Shown: positions 17,309-26,754, numbered from the stretch's first letter. The stretch is DNA of 64,000 bases from Burkholderia sp. Bp8963 (GCF_003854275.1 NZ_QTQP01000023.1:57623-121622), one strand, 5' to 3'. Notes: generated by a model from the sequence alone, not told the origin. Numbers and translations: made by a program.

Positions 17309-18520
17309 TCAGGGGGCGATCGTCCACGACTGGCCGGTCAGGAACTGTGCGGCCGCGCCGGCCATGTAGTGAACGATGGGCCGCACCGCGTCGACCGACA
17401 TCTGCGCGTGGACGTCGAGCGAGTTGATGCGCAAACCCCGGGAGCCCCATTCGCATGCCTGCGTCGCGACGAACATGCGCGCCGCCGCCTCGTCGCCGCA
17501 GGTGCGCCAGTCCGTGCTCTGCGCGGGGAGCAGAAGCGTCAGGCTCGCATTTCGCGTATGGGCGCGGGCAAAGCGCGTTGCCGCTTCATGCGCCGTCTTC
17601 AGGCGCTGGCCGTCGGCCGCGTTCAGCACGGAAGCGTCGATGACCGCGGCGTACCCGGCATCCCGCTTGCCGACCTGCAGCGACATCCAGTGCTGCCCGG
17701 CGTCCGGGGCGGCGCCCACGACCTCGATGGACGTTGCGGCGTTCATGGGCAGGACGTCGTACTCGGCCGCGGCGCACTGGGCGGAGCCGCCATAGACCGA
17801 AGCCCCGCCGTCCACCGATACGGCGGACCCGGACAGAGGGCGGGCGCCTTCGCTCGCGAGGAAGCACAGCGCCTCGGCAAGTTCGACGGGTTCCGCGATA
17901 CGGCCGAGCGGCGTTTTCCCGGAGGCGCGAACGGGATCGAGCCGACCCGCTTCAATCAGGCGGCGCACGATTTCCGTGCGCACGAATCCGGGACACAGCG
18001 CGGTCACGCCGAGATCCGGTCGCGCATGGGCCAGCGCCTTCGTGAAGGCGATCACGCCGGCCTTGGTCGGCGAGTACGCGCCACGGAACGGGATCGCGTG
18101 CAGCCCGGCGCCCGACGCGACATTGACGACGCGGCCATGCGGCTTGAGCTTCCGTTCCAGCGTCTGGAAAATCAGACGAGGCGCATCCAGATTCAGACGA
18201 ACCAGCGGCGCGAATTGCGCGTCCGCCATGGCGGTGAGCGGCAATTGCGTGCTGTCCGACATGCCCGCATTGTTGATGATGGCATCGAGGTACGGCATAT
18301 CGTCGGCCAGTGCCGCGATTTCCACGGGGTCCGTCAGGTCGGCGACACGAATCAGGTGCGGCTCGCCGGCGTGAGGCATCTCGTCGAGCAGGCGCTGCAG
18401 CGCTTCGGCCTGGCGATCGACCAGCACGCAGCGCCAGCCTTCCGTGGCGAAGCGCCGCGCGCTCGCATAACCGATACCGGATGCGGACCCCGTCACGAGA
18501 ACCGTTCTTTCGGACTGCAT
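17309..18520 (-). CDS. SDR fused to a degenerate second SDR-like domain
   Basis: A 403-aa protein. Residues 1-250 form a complete [13 protein letters not shown] near 9-18, NNAGMSD near 86, Ser in NVASGAG, active-site YSPTK and C-terminal [11 protein letters not shown]. About 150 further residues follow. They look like the C-terminal half of another SDR, with [20 protein letters not shown] and [15 protein letters not shown], but there is no glycine-rich turn and no YxxxK. The tail may serve dimerisation or form a pseudo-subunit. The start at 18520 has GAGG upstream and is only 10 bp past the stop of the acyl-CoA ligase; the longer open frame to 18676 has no homology. Confidence 0.88.
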   Translation of the reverse strand: MQSERTVLVTGSASGIGYASARRFATEGWRCVLVDRQAEALQRLLDEMPHAGEPHLIRVADLTDPVEIAALADDMPYLDAIINNAGMSDSTQLPLTAMADAQFAPLVRLNLDAPRLIFQTLERKLKPHGRVVNVASGAGLHAIPFRGAYSPTKAGVIAFTKALAHARPDLGVTALCPGFVRTEIVRRLIEAGRLDPVRASGKTPLGRIAEPVELAEALCFLASEGARPLSGSAVSVDGGASVYGGSAQCAAAEYDVLPMNAATSIEVVGAAPDAGQHWMSLQVGKRDAGYAAVIDASVLNAADGQRLKTAHEAATRFARAHTRNASLTLLLPAQSTDWRTCGDEAAARMFVATQACEWGSRGLRINSLDVHAQMSVDAVRPIVHYMAGAAAQFLTGQSWTIAP

Positions 18521-18530
18521 CGTTATATCC

Positions 18531-20180
18531 TCACGCATTTTCGATATCGGTCGAGAACCGGAAGCCCTCGAACTGCTTGCGCAGCGCGACCTTGTACAGC
18601 TTTCCGGTCGCGGTATGGGGGAGGGAATCCACGAACACGACGTCATCGGGAAGCCACCATCTGGCGACGTGAGCACGCATGTGATCCAGAACGTCCTGCG
18701 CCGTCACTTCGATGCCCGGGCGCTTCACCGCGACGAGCAGCGGGCGCTCCTGCCAGTGCGAGTGATGCAGGCCAATGACCGCCGCCTCGGCAATCGCGGG
18801 ATGGCTGAGGGCGGCGCTTTCCAGGTCCAGCGACGAGATCCACTCGCCCCCCGACTTGATCACGTCTTTCGAGCGATCCGTGATTTTGAGAAATCCGTCG
18901 GCGTTCAATGTCGCCATGTCACCGGTCGCGAACCAGCCATTCGCGTCACATCCGTCCTGCTCATGCTTGTAATAGGCACGGGAAACCCACGGGCCGCGCA
19001 CTTTCAGTTGGCCGGCGGTTTGGCCATCGCGGGCAAGCGGATTGCCGTCGTCGTCGAAGATGGCGATTTCGGTACCGGGCAGCGGGCGACCGGCAAGCAT
19101 CTGGAGGTCGAAGCGCTTGTCAGGCGTCAGGTGCGCATGCTTGGCAAGCGGCACGTTCACGGTCACGACGGGACTCGTTTCTGTCATCCCCCACGCCTGA
19201 CACAGATAGGCGCCGAAATACTGCTCGAGCCTCTCGATCACGCGACGCGGGGCCGCCGATCCGCCCGACAGCGCGCGCGTCATCACGATGTCGCGACGGC
19301 GCCGTTCCGGGGCCACGTTCTGCGCATAGTCGAGCAGCGACATCCAGACGGTCGGTACGCCACAGGAGACCGAGCACTTCTCGTCGCGGAGCATTGCGTA
19401 CACGTTTTCACCGGACAATTGCGAGCCCGGAAGAACAAGCTTGGCGCCCGCCATTGCGGACGAATGCGGAATGCCCCACCCGTTCACATGGAACATGGGG
19501 ACGATCAGAAGAATGCTGTCGCGGGCGCTGATGGCGAAGCTGTCGGCCATGCAGGTGGACATCGCATGCAGCACCGTCGAACGGTGGCTATACAGAACGC
19601 CCTTGGGATTGCCCGTGGTGCCCGACGTAAAGCACATGGACGACGCGCTGTTTTCATCGAGTCGCGGCCACGCATACGCGCCGGGGCAGGCGGCGATCAG
19701 CGATTCGTAACAGGCGAGGCCGGGTACGTCCAGATCGGGCATCTGATCGGCTTCGCACAGTGCGATGAAGCCTTTGACATTCGGGCATTGCGGCGCAATC
19801 TCGGCCACCAGCCCGGCTAGGTTCACGTCGAAGAACACATGGGTGCTCTCGGAGTGATTCAGGATGTAGACGATCTGCTCGGCGAACAGGCGCGGGTTCA
19901 CGGTGGTCAGGACTGCGCCGGTCCCGGAAACGCCGTAATAGAGTTCAAGGTGACGGTGGGTATTCCATGCCAGCGTCGCGACACGTTGACCGGCGCTCAC
20001 ATCGAGAGACCGGATCAGATTTGCAACCTGCTTCGAGCGGCCAAGCGCGGCGGACCACGTGTAACGATGGGTCCGGCCATTGCCCGGATGGGACACGATT
20101 TCCTGATCGCCGTGATAGTTGGCCGCATGCTCGATCAGATCGGAGATCAGGAGCTGCCGTTGTTGCATCAGTCCGTTCAT
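18531..20180 (-). CDS. AMP-forming acyl-CoA synthetase (medium/long-chain type)
   Basis: A 549-aa ANL-superfamily ligase, which activates a carboxylic acid by way of an acyl-adenylate to its CoA ester. Visible motifs are the P-loop [18 protein letters not shown] near residues 187-204, the A5 motif [10 protein letters not shown] near 335, the A7 motif [16 protein letters not shown], the A8 hinge [17 protein letters not shown] and the A10 lysine in HTATGKLYK. The length and the [13 protein letters not shown] pattern are typical of medium- or long-chain ligases. It is the first gene of the minus-strand operon, opposite the luciferase-like gene, so it probably carries out the entry step of the pathway. 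Confidence 0.93.
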   Translation of the reverse strand: MNGLMQQRQLLISDLIEHAANYHGDQEIVSHPGNGRTHRYTWSAALGRSKQVANLIRSLDVSAGQRVATLAWNTHRHLELYYGVSGTGAVLTTVNPRLFAEQIVYILNHSESTHVFFDVNLAGLVAEIAPQCPNVKGFIALCEADQMPDLDVPGLACYESLIAACPGAYAWPRLDENSASSMCFTSGTTGNPKGVLYSHRSTVLHAMSTCMADSFAISARDSILLIVPMFHVNGWGIPHSSAMAGAKLVLPGSQLSGENVYAMLRDEKCSVSCGVPTVWMSLLDYAQNVAPERRRRDIVMTRALSGGSAAPRRVIERLEQYFGAYLCQAWGMTETSPVVTVNVPLAKHAHLTPDKRFDLQMLAGRPLPGTEIAIFDDDGNPLARDGQTAGQLKVRGPWVSRAYYKHEQDGCDANGWFATGDMATLNADGFLKITDRSKDVIKSGGEWISSLDLESAALSHPAIAEAAVIGLHHSHWQERPLLVAVKRPGIEVTAQDVLDHMRAHVARWWLPDDVVFVDSLPHTATGKLYKVALRKQFEGFRFSTDIENA

Positions 20181-20221
20181 CGTCGTCCTGTTTTATCGGT
20201 CTAAAGTCTCACTCCATGAAC

Positions 20222-20245
20222 CCGTTTGCCGTATCGGGCAAACGG
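20222..20245. repeat. Inverted repeat near the acyl-CoA ligase start
   Basis: CCGTTTGCC at 20222-20230 and GGCAAACGG at 20237-20245 form a perfect 9-bp stem with a 6-nt loop. It lies 41-65 bp upstream of the ligase start codon and would fall in its leader. It could be an operator or an mRNA hairpin; there is no U-tract. Confidence 0.5.
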
Positions 20246-20395
20246 AGCGCCGGCCTGGCCCTCGACAGGCATCCCGATTCCGGGATCGCCGGTTCGTCCG
20301 ACAGACAGTCCTCGTCGACATCCTGTCTCGCGGATCATGCCGGACGACTTCCGCAGACCTTCCCGAACGTACCGCTTACGGCCGGCGCACCGCGG

Positions 20396-20413
20396 ATTAA
20401 CCACCGGGTTAAT
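20396..20413. promoter_or_regulatory. Perfect palindrome, probable operator
   Basis: ATTAACC-ACCG-GGTTAAT is a perfect 7+4+7 palindrome in the middle of the divergent region, the size of a dimeric regulator site. A half-site, GGTTAATC, recurs at about 26720, close upstream of the flavin reductase gene. The regulator is unknown. Confidence 0.6.
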
Positions 20414-20487
20414 ACCGATCCCGAGGCCGAAAATATCCGCGAAAGGCTGAGGCTAATGTACTACACGGAATGATCGCGATCGGGGGA

Positions 20488-20511
20488 GTATTGATGTCGA
20501 ATTCGCAATAC
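20488..20511. promoter_or_regulatory. 24-bp dyad activator site upstream of the monooxygenase promoter
   Basis: GTATTG-N12-CAATAC with the core ATGTCGAATTCG. The dyad ends 20 bp before the -35 box, which puts its centre near -68 relative to the predicted start of transcription, a usual position for LysR-type activators. The same sequence recurs with 22 of 24 bases identical at 26514-26537. Confidence 0.75.
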
Positions 20512-20531
20512 AGAACGAGAAATTGTGTGGG

Positions 20532-20561
20532 TTGTGCGATGGGTGACGGGCTGCTCATAAT
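20532..20561 (+). promoter_or_regulatory. Sigma-70 promoter of the luciferase-like monooxygenase
   Basis: -35 TTGTGC at 20532-20537, 18-bp spacer, -10 CATAAT at 20556-20561. The predicted start is near 20568, giving a leader of about 52 nt to the ATG at 20620. Confidence 0.6.
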
Positions 20562-20619
20562 CCGCTTCAGCTTGAGCTCCAGCCAGTAATCGACCAACCA
20601 TTACAACGGAGATGCCATC

Positions 20620-21681
20620 ATGGAATTCGGCGTATTTCTTCTTGCGCAGCAGCGCAGCTACGCTCAGACATCACAGAGCGTCATCCACAACACGATCGAG
20701 CAGACGGTCGTGGCCGAGCAGGCCGGCTTCGATGCCGCCTGGTACGCCGAGCACCATTTCAACAACTACTCGCTGTCGCCGTCGCCGCTGATGACGATTG
20801 CGCACGCAGCGGCCAGGACGACGAAAATCCGCCTCGGCTCGGCGGTCTGCATTCTTCCGCTCTACCATCCCGCACGCCTGCTGACCGAGATCGGTCTTGC
20901 CGATACGCTGTCCGAAGGACGTCTCGAGCTGGGCATCGGTTCGGGCTACCAGCAATTCGAATTCGAGCGATTCGGCTGCAATCTCTCCAACAGCGGCGAG
21001 ATCTTCCACGAGGTCTGGGACATCCTCAACAAGGGGCTCAACGAAAAGGTCTTCGAGTACAAGGGCAAGCATTTCGACATGCTGCCGACGTCGGTTGCAG
21101 TCCGCACGGTCCAGAAAAAGGTGCCGCTGTGGATCACGTCGATGAATCCCGGCACGCTGGGGCGCGCATTCAGGGAAAACGTGAATCTGTTCACGACCGT
21201 TCTGCACGGCGGCAACGATGCGCTGCGCGACCTGCGCGGCCGGCTGGAAAGTCTCGCCGCGGAGCTGGGCAAGGATCTGGGCCAGACCAAGATCGGTTTC
21301 CTGCGGTGTGGTTTCGCGTCGGACAGCAAGGCAGAAGTCGATGCGTATCTGGATTCGGCACGCTGGGCGCGTCGTATCTCGGAAGCGCTGAAAGACCGAC
21401 GCATGGACGTGGACGATGGCTACCTGATGAAGGAAACGCCGTGCGCCGCGGACATGACGCTCGATCAACTGCGTGAGAATTTGCCGGTCGGTTCGGTAAA
21501 CGAAGTGATCGACAAGTTGCTCGCAGAAATCGAAATCCTGAAGCCGAACCATATCGCGCTTCAAACGCAGCTGGGCGACTGTGACCAGAAGACGATGCTT
21601 CGGCAGATCGAACTCTGGGGCGACAGGATCATCCCGGCAGTGCGCAAGGAACTGGCCCGCAACAACAAGCTCGCAGCGTGA
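20620..21681 (+). CDS. Luciferase-like (LLM) flavin-dependent monooxygenase
   Basis: A 353-aa TIM-barrel protein of the bacterial luciferase superfamily, which uses reduced flavin supplied by a partner reductase to oxygenate substrates. The N-terminus MEFGVFLLAQQRS, the AEHHF segment at 43-47, GSAVCILPLYHPARLLTE near 80-97 and GRLELGIGSGYQQFEFERFG near 107-126 are family hallmarks. GGAG lies 8 nt before the ATG. No reductase is adjacent, but the flavin reductase at 26755 has a promoter with the same dyad element, so the two probably work together. Possible roles are Baeyer-Villiger-type or hydroxylating attack on an alicyclic intermediate; the substrate is not deducible. Confidence 0.9.
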   Translation: MEFGVFLLAQQRSYAQTSQSVIHNTIEQTVVAEQAGFDAAWYAEHHFNNYSLSPSPLMTIAHAAARTTKIRLGSAVCILPLYHPARLLTEIGLADTLSEGRLELGIGSGYQQFEFERFGCNLSNSGEIFHEVWDILNKGLNEKVFEYKGKHFDMLPTSVAVRTVQKKVPLWITSMNPGTLGRAFRENVNLFTTVLHGGNDALRDLRGRLESLAAELGKDLGQTKIGFLRCGFASDSKAEVDAYLDSARWARRISEALKDRRMDVDDGYLMKETPCAADMTLDQLRENLPVGSVNEVIDKLLAEIEILKPNHIALQTQLGDCDQKTMLRQIELWGDRIIPAVRKELARNNKLAA

Positions 21682-22156
21682 AGGACCGCATGCCGGAACG
21701 ATGGCCATGCGTCCGCATGGGCCGGCAGCGGCGCGATACGCTGATTGCGCCGTCGTCCTTCGGGCGATGTTCAGTCATTCGCTAGCCGCGGCAAGTGCGT
21801 GACCCATTCGCGCACACGATGCCGGGCCTGGCGCGCCAGCGTGTGATGGCGACGTGCGTCATCCGCACTGCGCGCTCCGGCACGCAGAGATATTCGCGCA
21901 AAAGATCCGCAGCACGACCACCGACAATGCCGGCTTGCCGAGCGTGGCGTCAATGCGGGGCGGGCGGTCCGGCGCAGTCGTCGGAGAAGCTGCCCAAATC
22001 ATTCGTTAAAAAACGGCTTAAGACGTGTTTGTTTTTTGGGTTCTGTTGTCTGGAGGTTTAAATAAATTCGCTTTTTCCGCTCCCGCTTTATCTTGCGGGC
22101 GGACTTCGGTCATATTTGATCACACAATTAATAGAAAAAATATTGGAGACACGTCA
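21682..22156. other. Intergenic leader upstream of the porin
   Basis: No gene was recognised. An imperfect hairpin (ATGGCCATGCG / CGCATGGGCC with one bulge) around 21701-21723 could end the monooxygenase transcript, though without a U-tract. The last 150 bp are markedly AT-rich, as usual in front of a strongly expressed porin. They include a small CCCGC/GCGGG hairpin at 22082-22099. A TTGGAG ribosome site lies before the GTG at 22157. Confidence 0.5.
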
Positions 22157-23347
22157 GTGAAAAAGATTTTCGCAGCTTCCGCATTGGCAACGTTCGCGTT
22201 TTCGGCACACGCACAAAGCTCGATGACGCTGTACGGCATTCTCGACCAGGCCATGACGTACACGAATAACACCGGCACGACGAAGGCGGACGGTACCGTT
22301 ACCCCGGCCGGTTCGAAATTCGCGATGGATTCGCTGTCGGGCACAGCCGGTTCGCGCTGGGGTATCCGTGGCGACGAAGATCTGGGTGGCGGGCTTCACA
22401 CGATCTTTACATTGGAATCGGGCATCAATATGCCGACGGGTGGCTTCGGGCAAGGCGGCCTGATGTGGGGCCGCCAGATCTTCGTCGGCCTGCGCAGCAC
22501 GCAATACGGTCAAGTGACGCTCGGTCGCCAGTACGATTCCGTCTACAACTTTACGATGCCGCTGGATGCCGGTACGCTGAACTCGAACGGCGCCGCCATG
22601 CACGCGGGCGATGTCGACAACGCCGCTATCAACCTGCGTCAAAACAATTCGATCCGCTATCTGAGCCCGACCATCAAGGGCCTGACGTTCGGCGGCGGGC
22701 TTGCTCTCGGCGGTGTCGCTGGTGACGTAACCAACGGCCTGCAATACAACTTCGGAGCCCAATACGATACGGGCATGGGCCTGAAGCTCGGCGCCGCCTA
22801 CGAGTTCTTCAAGAATCCGACAGGCAGTACGAGCGGCACGGGCTGGTTCACGTCGAATGGTTCGGGCACGCTGTTGAGCCATCAACTCGACGCTGGCTAC
22901 ACCAGCGCGCAATCGTACCAGATCGCCATGGTCGCCGCGCAGTACACGAAGGGCCCGTGGACGTTCGCCGGCTCGTGGTCGAATGCGCAGTTCGGCAAGA
23001 TGACGGCATTCAACGGGGCATCGGTCACGTTCAACACGTTCGATCTGGGTGTCCAGTACATGTGGTCGCCATTCTTCTCGACGGCCGTGGGCTGGAACTA
23101 CCAGACGTCGGCAGGCGTGACGCGGCCTGACCGCACGAAGGTGGGCAACCAGCACTCGAATCAGTTCTACACACTCATTTCGTACTTTTTGTCCAAGCGC
23201 ACAACGCTGTATGCCGCAGCGGGCTACCAGGATTCGCGAGGCGTGAATTCGCAAGGTGGTCGCGCTGTCGCCGACATCGACAACATCGTGGATAGCTCGA
23301 CGGGCAAGCAAGTTGTCGCTCGACTCGGCATCCGTCATAACTTCTGA
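22157..23347 (+). CDS. Outer-membrane porin (Burkholderia general-porin type)
   Basis: A 396-aa porin. A GTG start at 22157 is set by TTGGAG 8 nt upstream. The signal peptide VKKIFAASALATFAFSAHA is followed by QSSMTLYGILDQ, the standard first beta-strand of the trimeric beta-proteobacterial porins, and the chain ends in the aromatic GIRHNF needed for outer-membrane assembly. Typical internal motifs are SRWGIRGDEDLGGGL and VGLRSTQYGQVTLGRQYDSV near residues 60-125. Its place in the catabolic cluster suggests it lets the pathway substrate through the outer membrane; it then pairs with the AAHS transporter. A longer open frame to 22025 is not supported. Confidence 0.95.
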   Translation: MKKIFAASALATFAFSAHAQSSMTLYGILDQAMTYTNNTGTTKADGTVTPAGSKFAMDSLSGTAGSRWGIRGDEDLGGGLHTIFTLESGINMPTGGFGQGGLMWGRQIFVGLRSTQYGQVTLGRQYDSVYNFTMPLDAGTLNSNGAAMHAGDVDNAAINLRQNNSIRYLSPTIKGLTFGGGLALGGVAGDVTNGLQYNFGAQYDTGMGLKLGAAYEFFKNPTGSTSGTGWFTSNGSGTLLSHQLDAGYTSAQSYQIAMVAAQYTKGPWTFAGSWSNAQFGKMTAFNGASVTFNTFDLGVQYMWSPFFSTAVGWNYQTSAGVTRPDRTKVGNQHSNQFYTLISYFLSKRTTLYAAAGYQDSRGVNSQGGRAVADIDNIVDSSTGKQVVARLGIRHNF

Positions 23348-23512
23348 GTCCGGTGTTCGCATGGCTCGATGTCGAGAAAAGTATCCGGATGTCGAGTGAC
23401 GGACGGGAGTGCATGCCCATGATCGGACGTCTGAACAAGGCATTCGGTCATGGGCTGTTTATCGAGGTGCCGGCGGGGCGGCAGCGCGCACGAGCAATTG
23501 AGGAGCAAGGCA

Positions 23513-24589
23513 ATGTTTAGCTACGACGTCGTCGAACATGGCAAGCCGCTGCAGGTGAGACTGCGCGAGACCCCGACGCCGAAAGGCCGGGAAGTCCTGG
23601 TCAAGGTCACGCATGCGGGCCTGTGTCATTCGGATATTCACCTGTGGGAAGGCTACTTCGATATGGGCGGCGGCAAGAAGGCGATGCTGAGCGAACGTGG
23701 CCTGCGCCCGCCGCTGACGCTCGGCCATGAACCGCTCGGTACGATCGTCGCCTGTGGCGAGAACGTGAGCGAGGTCGCCGTCGGTCAGAAGAAGCTCGTG
23801 TTTCCGTGGATCGGTTGCGGAACCTGCCGCGCATGTGAAATCGGTCGCGCGAACCTCTGCGCGAAGCCGCGGAACCTCGGAATCGCGATGCCAGGCGCAT
23901 TCGCTTCGCATCTGCTGGTTCCCGACGAAAAGTATCTGGTTGACGTTGACGGGCTCGACGATGCATTCGCGGCGACGCTGGCTTGCTCGGGACTGACATC
24001 GTATGCGGCCGTGGCGAAGCTGCCGCAGCCCTGCGCGGGTGACTGGGTTGCGGTGATCGGCTGCGGGGGCGTGGGCATGTCGGCGATCTCGATCCTGCGC
24101 GCGCGCGGTGTCGAGAACGTGGTCGCCTGCGACGTCGACGAAGACAAGCTTGCCGCGGCCCGCGAGCTGGGCGCCACGAGAACGTTGCGCTCGAATCACG
24201 CGCGGGCGGAAGCGGAATTGCTCGCGCTGACCGAAGGCCGGCTGGTCGGCGCGATCGATTTCGTCGGCATGCCCGCGACCTTCGCGGTCGCGAACGCCGC
24301 TCTGTGCAAGGGTGGCATGTACGTCATCGTCGGACTGCACGGGGGCGAGCTGTCGATTCCGATGCCGCCGATCGCCCAGCGATCGCTGGCCATTGTCGGT
24401 TCGTTCGTCGGCACGCTCGACGATCTGAAGGCGACGGTCCAGCTTGCGAGAAACGGCAAGCTGCGTCCGCCTCCGCTGCGTATGCGCAGTGCGAACGACA
24501 TCAACGACGCATTCGAAGACCTGGGCAGCCGCCGCGTCCTCGGGCGGACGGTCCTCGATTTCTCCGGCATCGAGATTGCCGGGGCGTAA
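23513..24589 (+). CDS. Zinc-dependent alcohol dehydrogenase (MDR family)
   Basis: A 358-aa medium-chain dehydrogenase. Catalytic-zinc ligands are C in AGLCHSDIH near residue 38 and GHE near 73. The structural-zinc cysteines sit in GCGTCRACEIGRANLC near 102-117. The NAD-binding turn is GCGGVG near 182-187. AGGAGC lies 7 nt before the ATG at 23513; the open frame to 23450 has no homology. It should oxidise an alcohol to an aldehyde or ketone. A long insert after the catalytic Cys (EGYFDMGGGKKAMLSERG) is characteristic of a subgroup close to alicyclic-hydroxyacyl-CoA dehydrogenases, so a CoA ester is a possible substrate. Confidence 0.9.
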   Translation: MFSYDVVEHGKPLQVRLRETPTPKGREVLVKVTHAGLCHSDIHLWEGYFDMGGGKKAMLSERGLRPPLTLGHEPLGTIVACGENVSEVAVGQKKLVFPWIGCGTCRACEIGRANLCAKPRNLGIAMPGAFASHLLVPDEKYLVDVDGLDDAFAATLACSGLTSYAAVAKLPQPCAGDWVAVIGCGGVGMSAISILRARGVENVVACDVDEDKLAAARELGATRTLRSNHARAEAELLALTEGRLVGAIDFVGMPATFAVANAALCKGGMYVIVGLHGGELSIPMPPIAQRSLAIVGSFVGTLDDLKATVQLARNGKLRPPPLRMRSANDINDAFEDLGSRRVLGRTVLDFSGIEIAGA

Positions 24590-24883
24590 CGGCATGGCCG
24601 GCCGGTAAGCCGAATCCGTCCGGCATCCTGAATGTCGGAGAAGGATGTTCGCGCCGTCGGCGACGGAAGACCGACGTGAGCGATCCGGCAACGGGCCGCG
24701 TGACCGGAACGGTGGAACGCAGCGGGAAGGACGCTCTCGAGCGGCGTCGCGGCGGCTGTACGCGGGTGGCGGTTTCGGCTCCGGATATCGACCCGGCCGA
24801 CACCCGATCTGCTGAATGGACGAACCGGCACACCGGATGCCGGAGCCGGCTTCGTCCCGTGTAATGCAATGAGGAGCAACCTG

Positions 24884-26098
24884 ATGACTTCAGAAAAAAG
24901 GGCACTGCCGCTTGCCGGCATACGCGTGCTCGATCTTTCTCGCGTGCTGGCCGGCCCATGGTGTGCGATGGTGCTCGGCGACCTGGGTGCGGAGGTCATC
25001 AAGATAGAACATCCCGGGCGTGGCGACGACACGCGCGACTGGGGTTTGCGCATCGGCCGCACGGAAACCGCCTATTTCAACAGCGTGAATCGCAACAAGC
25101 GCTCGCTCACGCTCGACCTGCAAACCGCGGAAGGCCAGCAGATCGCACGCGACATTGCGAAGACGAGCGATGTCGTGATTCAGAATTTCAAATTCGGCGG
25201 CGCGGAAAAACTCGGCATCGGTTACGCGCAGTTGAAGCGCGAAAACGGCAACCTCGTTTACTGCTCGATTTCCGGTTACGATCGCGCCGGCCCGGAGGCT
25301 GAGCGCCCAGGCTACGATTTGCTCGTGCAGGGCGAAGCCGGATTGATGGCGTTGAATGGCGAAGCCGAACGGCCGCCGCTCAAATTCGGGGTGGCGGCCG
25401 TCGACCTGTTCACCGGCATGTATTCGGCGCAGGCGATTCTGGCGGCGCTTTATGAACGCGAACGCACGGGCTGCGGGCGCCACATCGAAATGGCGCTGTT
25501 CGACTGCGGACTCATGATCACCGCCTACTATGGACTCGAAGCGCTCGTGGCGGGCGAGGATCCGCCGCGTTTCGGCAACGAGCATCCGTCCATCGTACCG
25601 TATGGCGTGTTCGACGCCGCGGACGGCCCGCTGGTGGTCGCCGTTGGCAATAACGGCCAGTACGAACGCTTTTGCCGCGAAGTGCTGCTGCGTCCGGATC
25701 TGGCCGAGGATGCGCGTTTCAGGACCAATATCCTGCGCTCGCAGAACCGCGCGGCACTGCTGCCCGAAGTGCGCCGGGCGCTGGCCGCCGAAACGCGTGC
25801 CACGCTGCTCGACAAACTCGCGGGCGCGGGCATTCCATGCGGCGAGGTGGCGGGGCTGCGCGAAGCGCTGCTGTCCGAGCGTGCGACGCAAGCGGGGCTC
25901 CTGACCAAGCAGGCGCACCCCCATACCGAATCGGGCACGACACCCGTGCTGGCGCCGCCTTGGCGTTTCGACGGCGAGCGCATGCCCGTGCGGCATGCGC
26001 CACCGCAACTGGGCGAAGGCACGCGCGATGTGCTGCAACGCGTGCTCGGCTATAGCGACGCGCGTATCGCCGAACTGGCCGAGCGGGGCGTGGTGTGA
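24884..26098 (+). CDS. CaiB/BaiF (family III) CoA-transferase
   Basis: A 404-aa type III CoA-transferase, which moves CoA between carboxylates through aspartyl-CoA anhydride and thioester intermediates. The N-terminal GIRVLDLSRVLAGPWCAM, LGDLGAEVIKIEHPGRGDD, NRNKRSLTLDL and the catalytic-Asp loop ERPGYDLLVQGEAG (Asp near residue 146) are all present. GAGGAGC precedes the ATG at 24884. It gives the cluster a third way to charge or swap CoA besides the AMP- and ADP-forming ligases, for example recycling CoA from a product such as succinyl-CoA. It lies about 295 bp downstream of the alcohol dehydrogenase, in the same orientation. Confidence 0.92.
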   Translation: MTSEKRALPLAGIRVLDLSRVLAGPWCAMVLGDLGAEVIKIEHPGRGDDTRDWGLRIGRTETAYFNSVNRNKRSLTLDLQTAEGQQIARDIAKTSDVVIQNFKFGGAEKLGIGYAQLKRENGNLVYCSISGYDRAGPEAERPGYDLLVQGEAGLMALNGEAERPPLKFGVAAVDLFTGMYSAQAILAALYERERTGCGRHIEMALFDCGLMITAYYGLEALVAGEDPPRFGNEHPSIVPYGVFDAADGPLVVAVGNNGQYERFCREVLLRPDLAEDARFRTNILRSQNRAALLPEVRRALAAETRATLLDKLAGAGIPCGEVAGLREALLSERATQAGLLTKQAHPHTESGTTPVLAPPWRFDGERMPVRHAPPQLGEGTRDVLQRVLGYSDARIAELAERGVV

Positions 26099-26513
26099 GC
26101 CGGCGCGGCGCGCGAACGCGTTATCGTCACGCGCGCGACGCCGGCCCGGACGCGCTTCATCGTGCAGGCGCGCCGGCCGTTGCACGACAGACGATCCCTT
26201 CCCATGTTCGGTCGTCCGCGACGATCCTTCTCGCGTGTTGCGATGTCCCGACGCGAACGGACGACAACACACGCTTTGCCTGCAGAGGCGGAGTCCCGGC
26301 AGCGGATGCGAGCACATCGACAACAGCAACGCGCCCTGGTCCCGCGACAGCATCGATCTCTTTTGCGCCACATGATTTTTCGCACGCGCCGTGACCCGAT
26401 CATGGCGTCATCCGGAACGACGCACAACGATTGCCGGGACAGGCTGCGGGAACGCGAAGATCGATACTGCAGGCAAGCCGACGCGGCGACGGGAAAGCGG
26501 CGAAATTCGCTGC
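26099..26513. other. Intergenic, no gene recognised
   Basis: About 415 bp between the CoA-transferase gene and the flavin reductase promoter. Several open frames pass through it, but none resembles a protein family and none has a ribosome site. No clear terminator was seen. Confidence 0.4.
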
Positions 26514-26537
26514 GTATTGATGTCGAATTCCGAATAC
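26514..26537. promoter_or_regulatory. 24-bp dyad activator site upstream of the flavin reductase promoter
   Basis: GTATTGATGTCGAATTCCGAATAC, the second copy of the element at 20488-20511, differing at two bases. It ends 19 bp before the -35 box, against 20 bp at the first copy. The outer arms GTATT/AATAC are kept. Confidence 0.75.
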
Positions 26538-26556
26538 AGACAGCGAGTTTTTTGGA

Positions 26557-26585
26557 TTGGTTCGGCCTGCAGACCGGCTTAGAAT
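26557..26585 (+). promoter_or_regulatory. Sigma-70 promoter of the flavin reductase
   Basis: -35 TTGGTT at 26557-26562, 17-bp spacer, -10 TAGAAT at 26580-26585. Predicted transcription starts near 26592, leaving a leader of about 160 nt before the ATG at 26755. Confidence 0.6.
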
Positions 26586-26754
26586 CGATTCAGTAACGAC
26601 TCGCAATCGTCGTCGCCGATGACGATTGCGCTGTCCGGCAGTCAATACGACCAGGATGCCTCTATATCACGTGGCAGTGCGCGACGCACTGGAGCGGGAC
26701 GAATTGTCAGTGGCGGCTGGGTTAATCGGTAGTCGAGAAATACGGAGACCTGCA

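Larger units (their letters stand above)
20181..20619. promoter_or_regulatory. Divergent control region of the catabolic cluster
   Basis: This 439-bp gap separates the two divergent arms of the cluster. It holds three inverted repeats: CCGTTTGCC/GGCAAACGG at 20222-20245, the 18-bp palindrome at 20396-20413 and the 24-bp dyad at 20488-20511. A good sigma-70 promoter for the plus strand follows at 20532-20561. No minus-strand promoter could be assigned with confidence. Confidence 0.7.

Noticed and set aside
24890..26371. Minus-strand open frame of 493 codons opposite the CaiB gene
   Set aside because: It is a shadow of the CoA-transferase, which has all family motifs.
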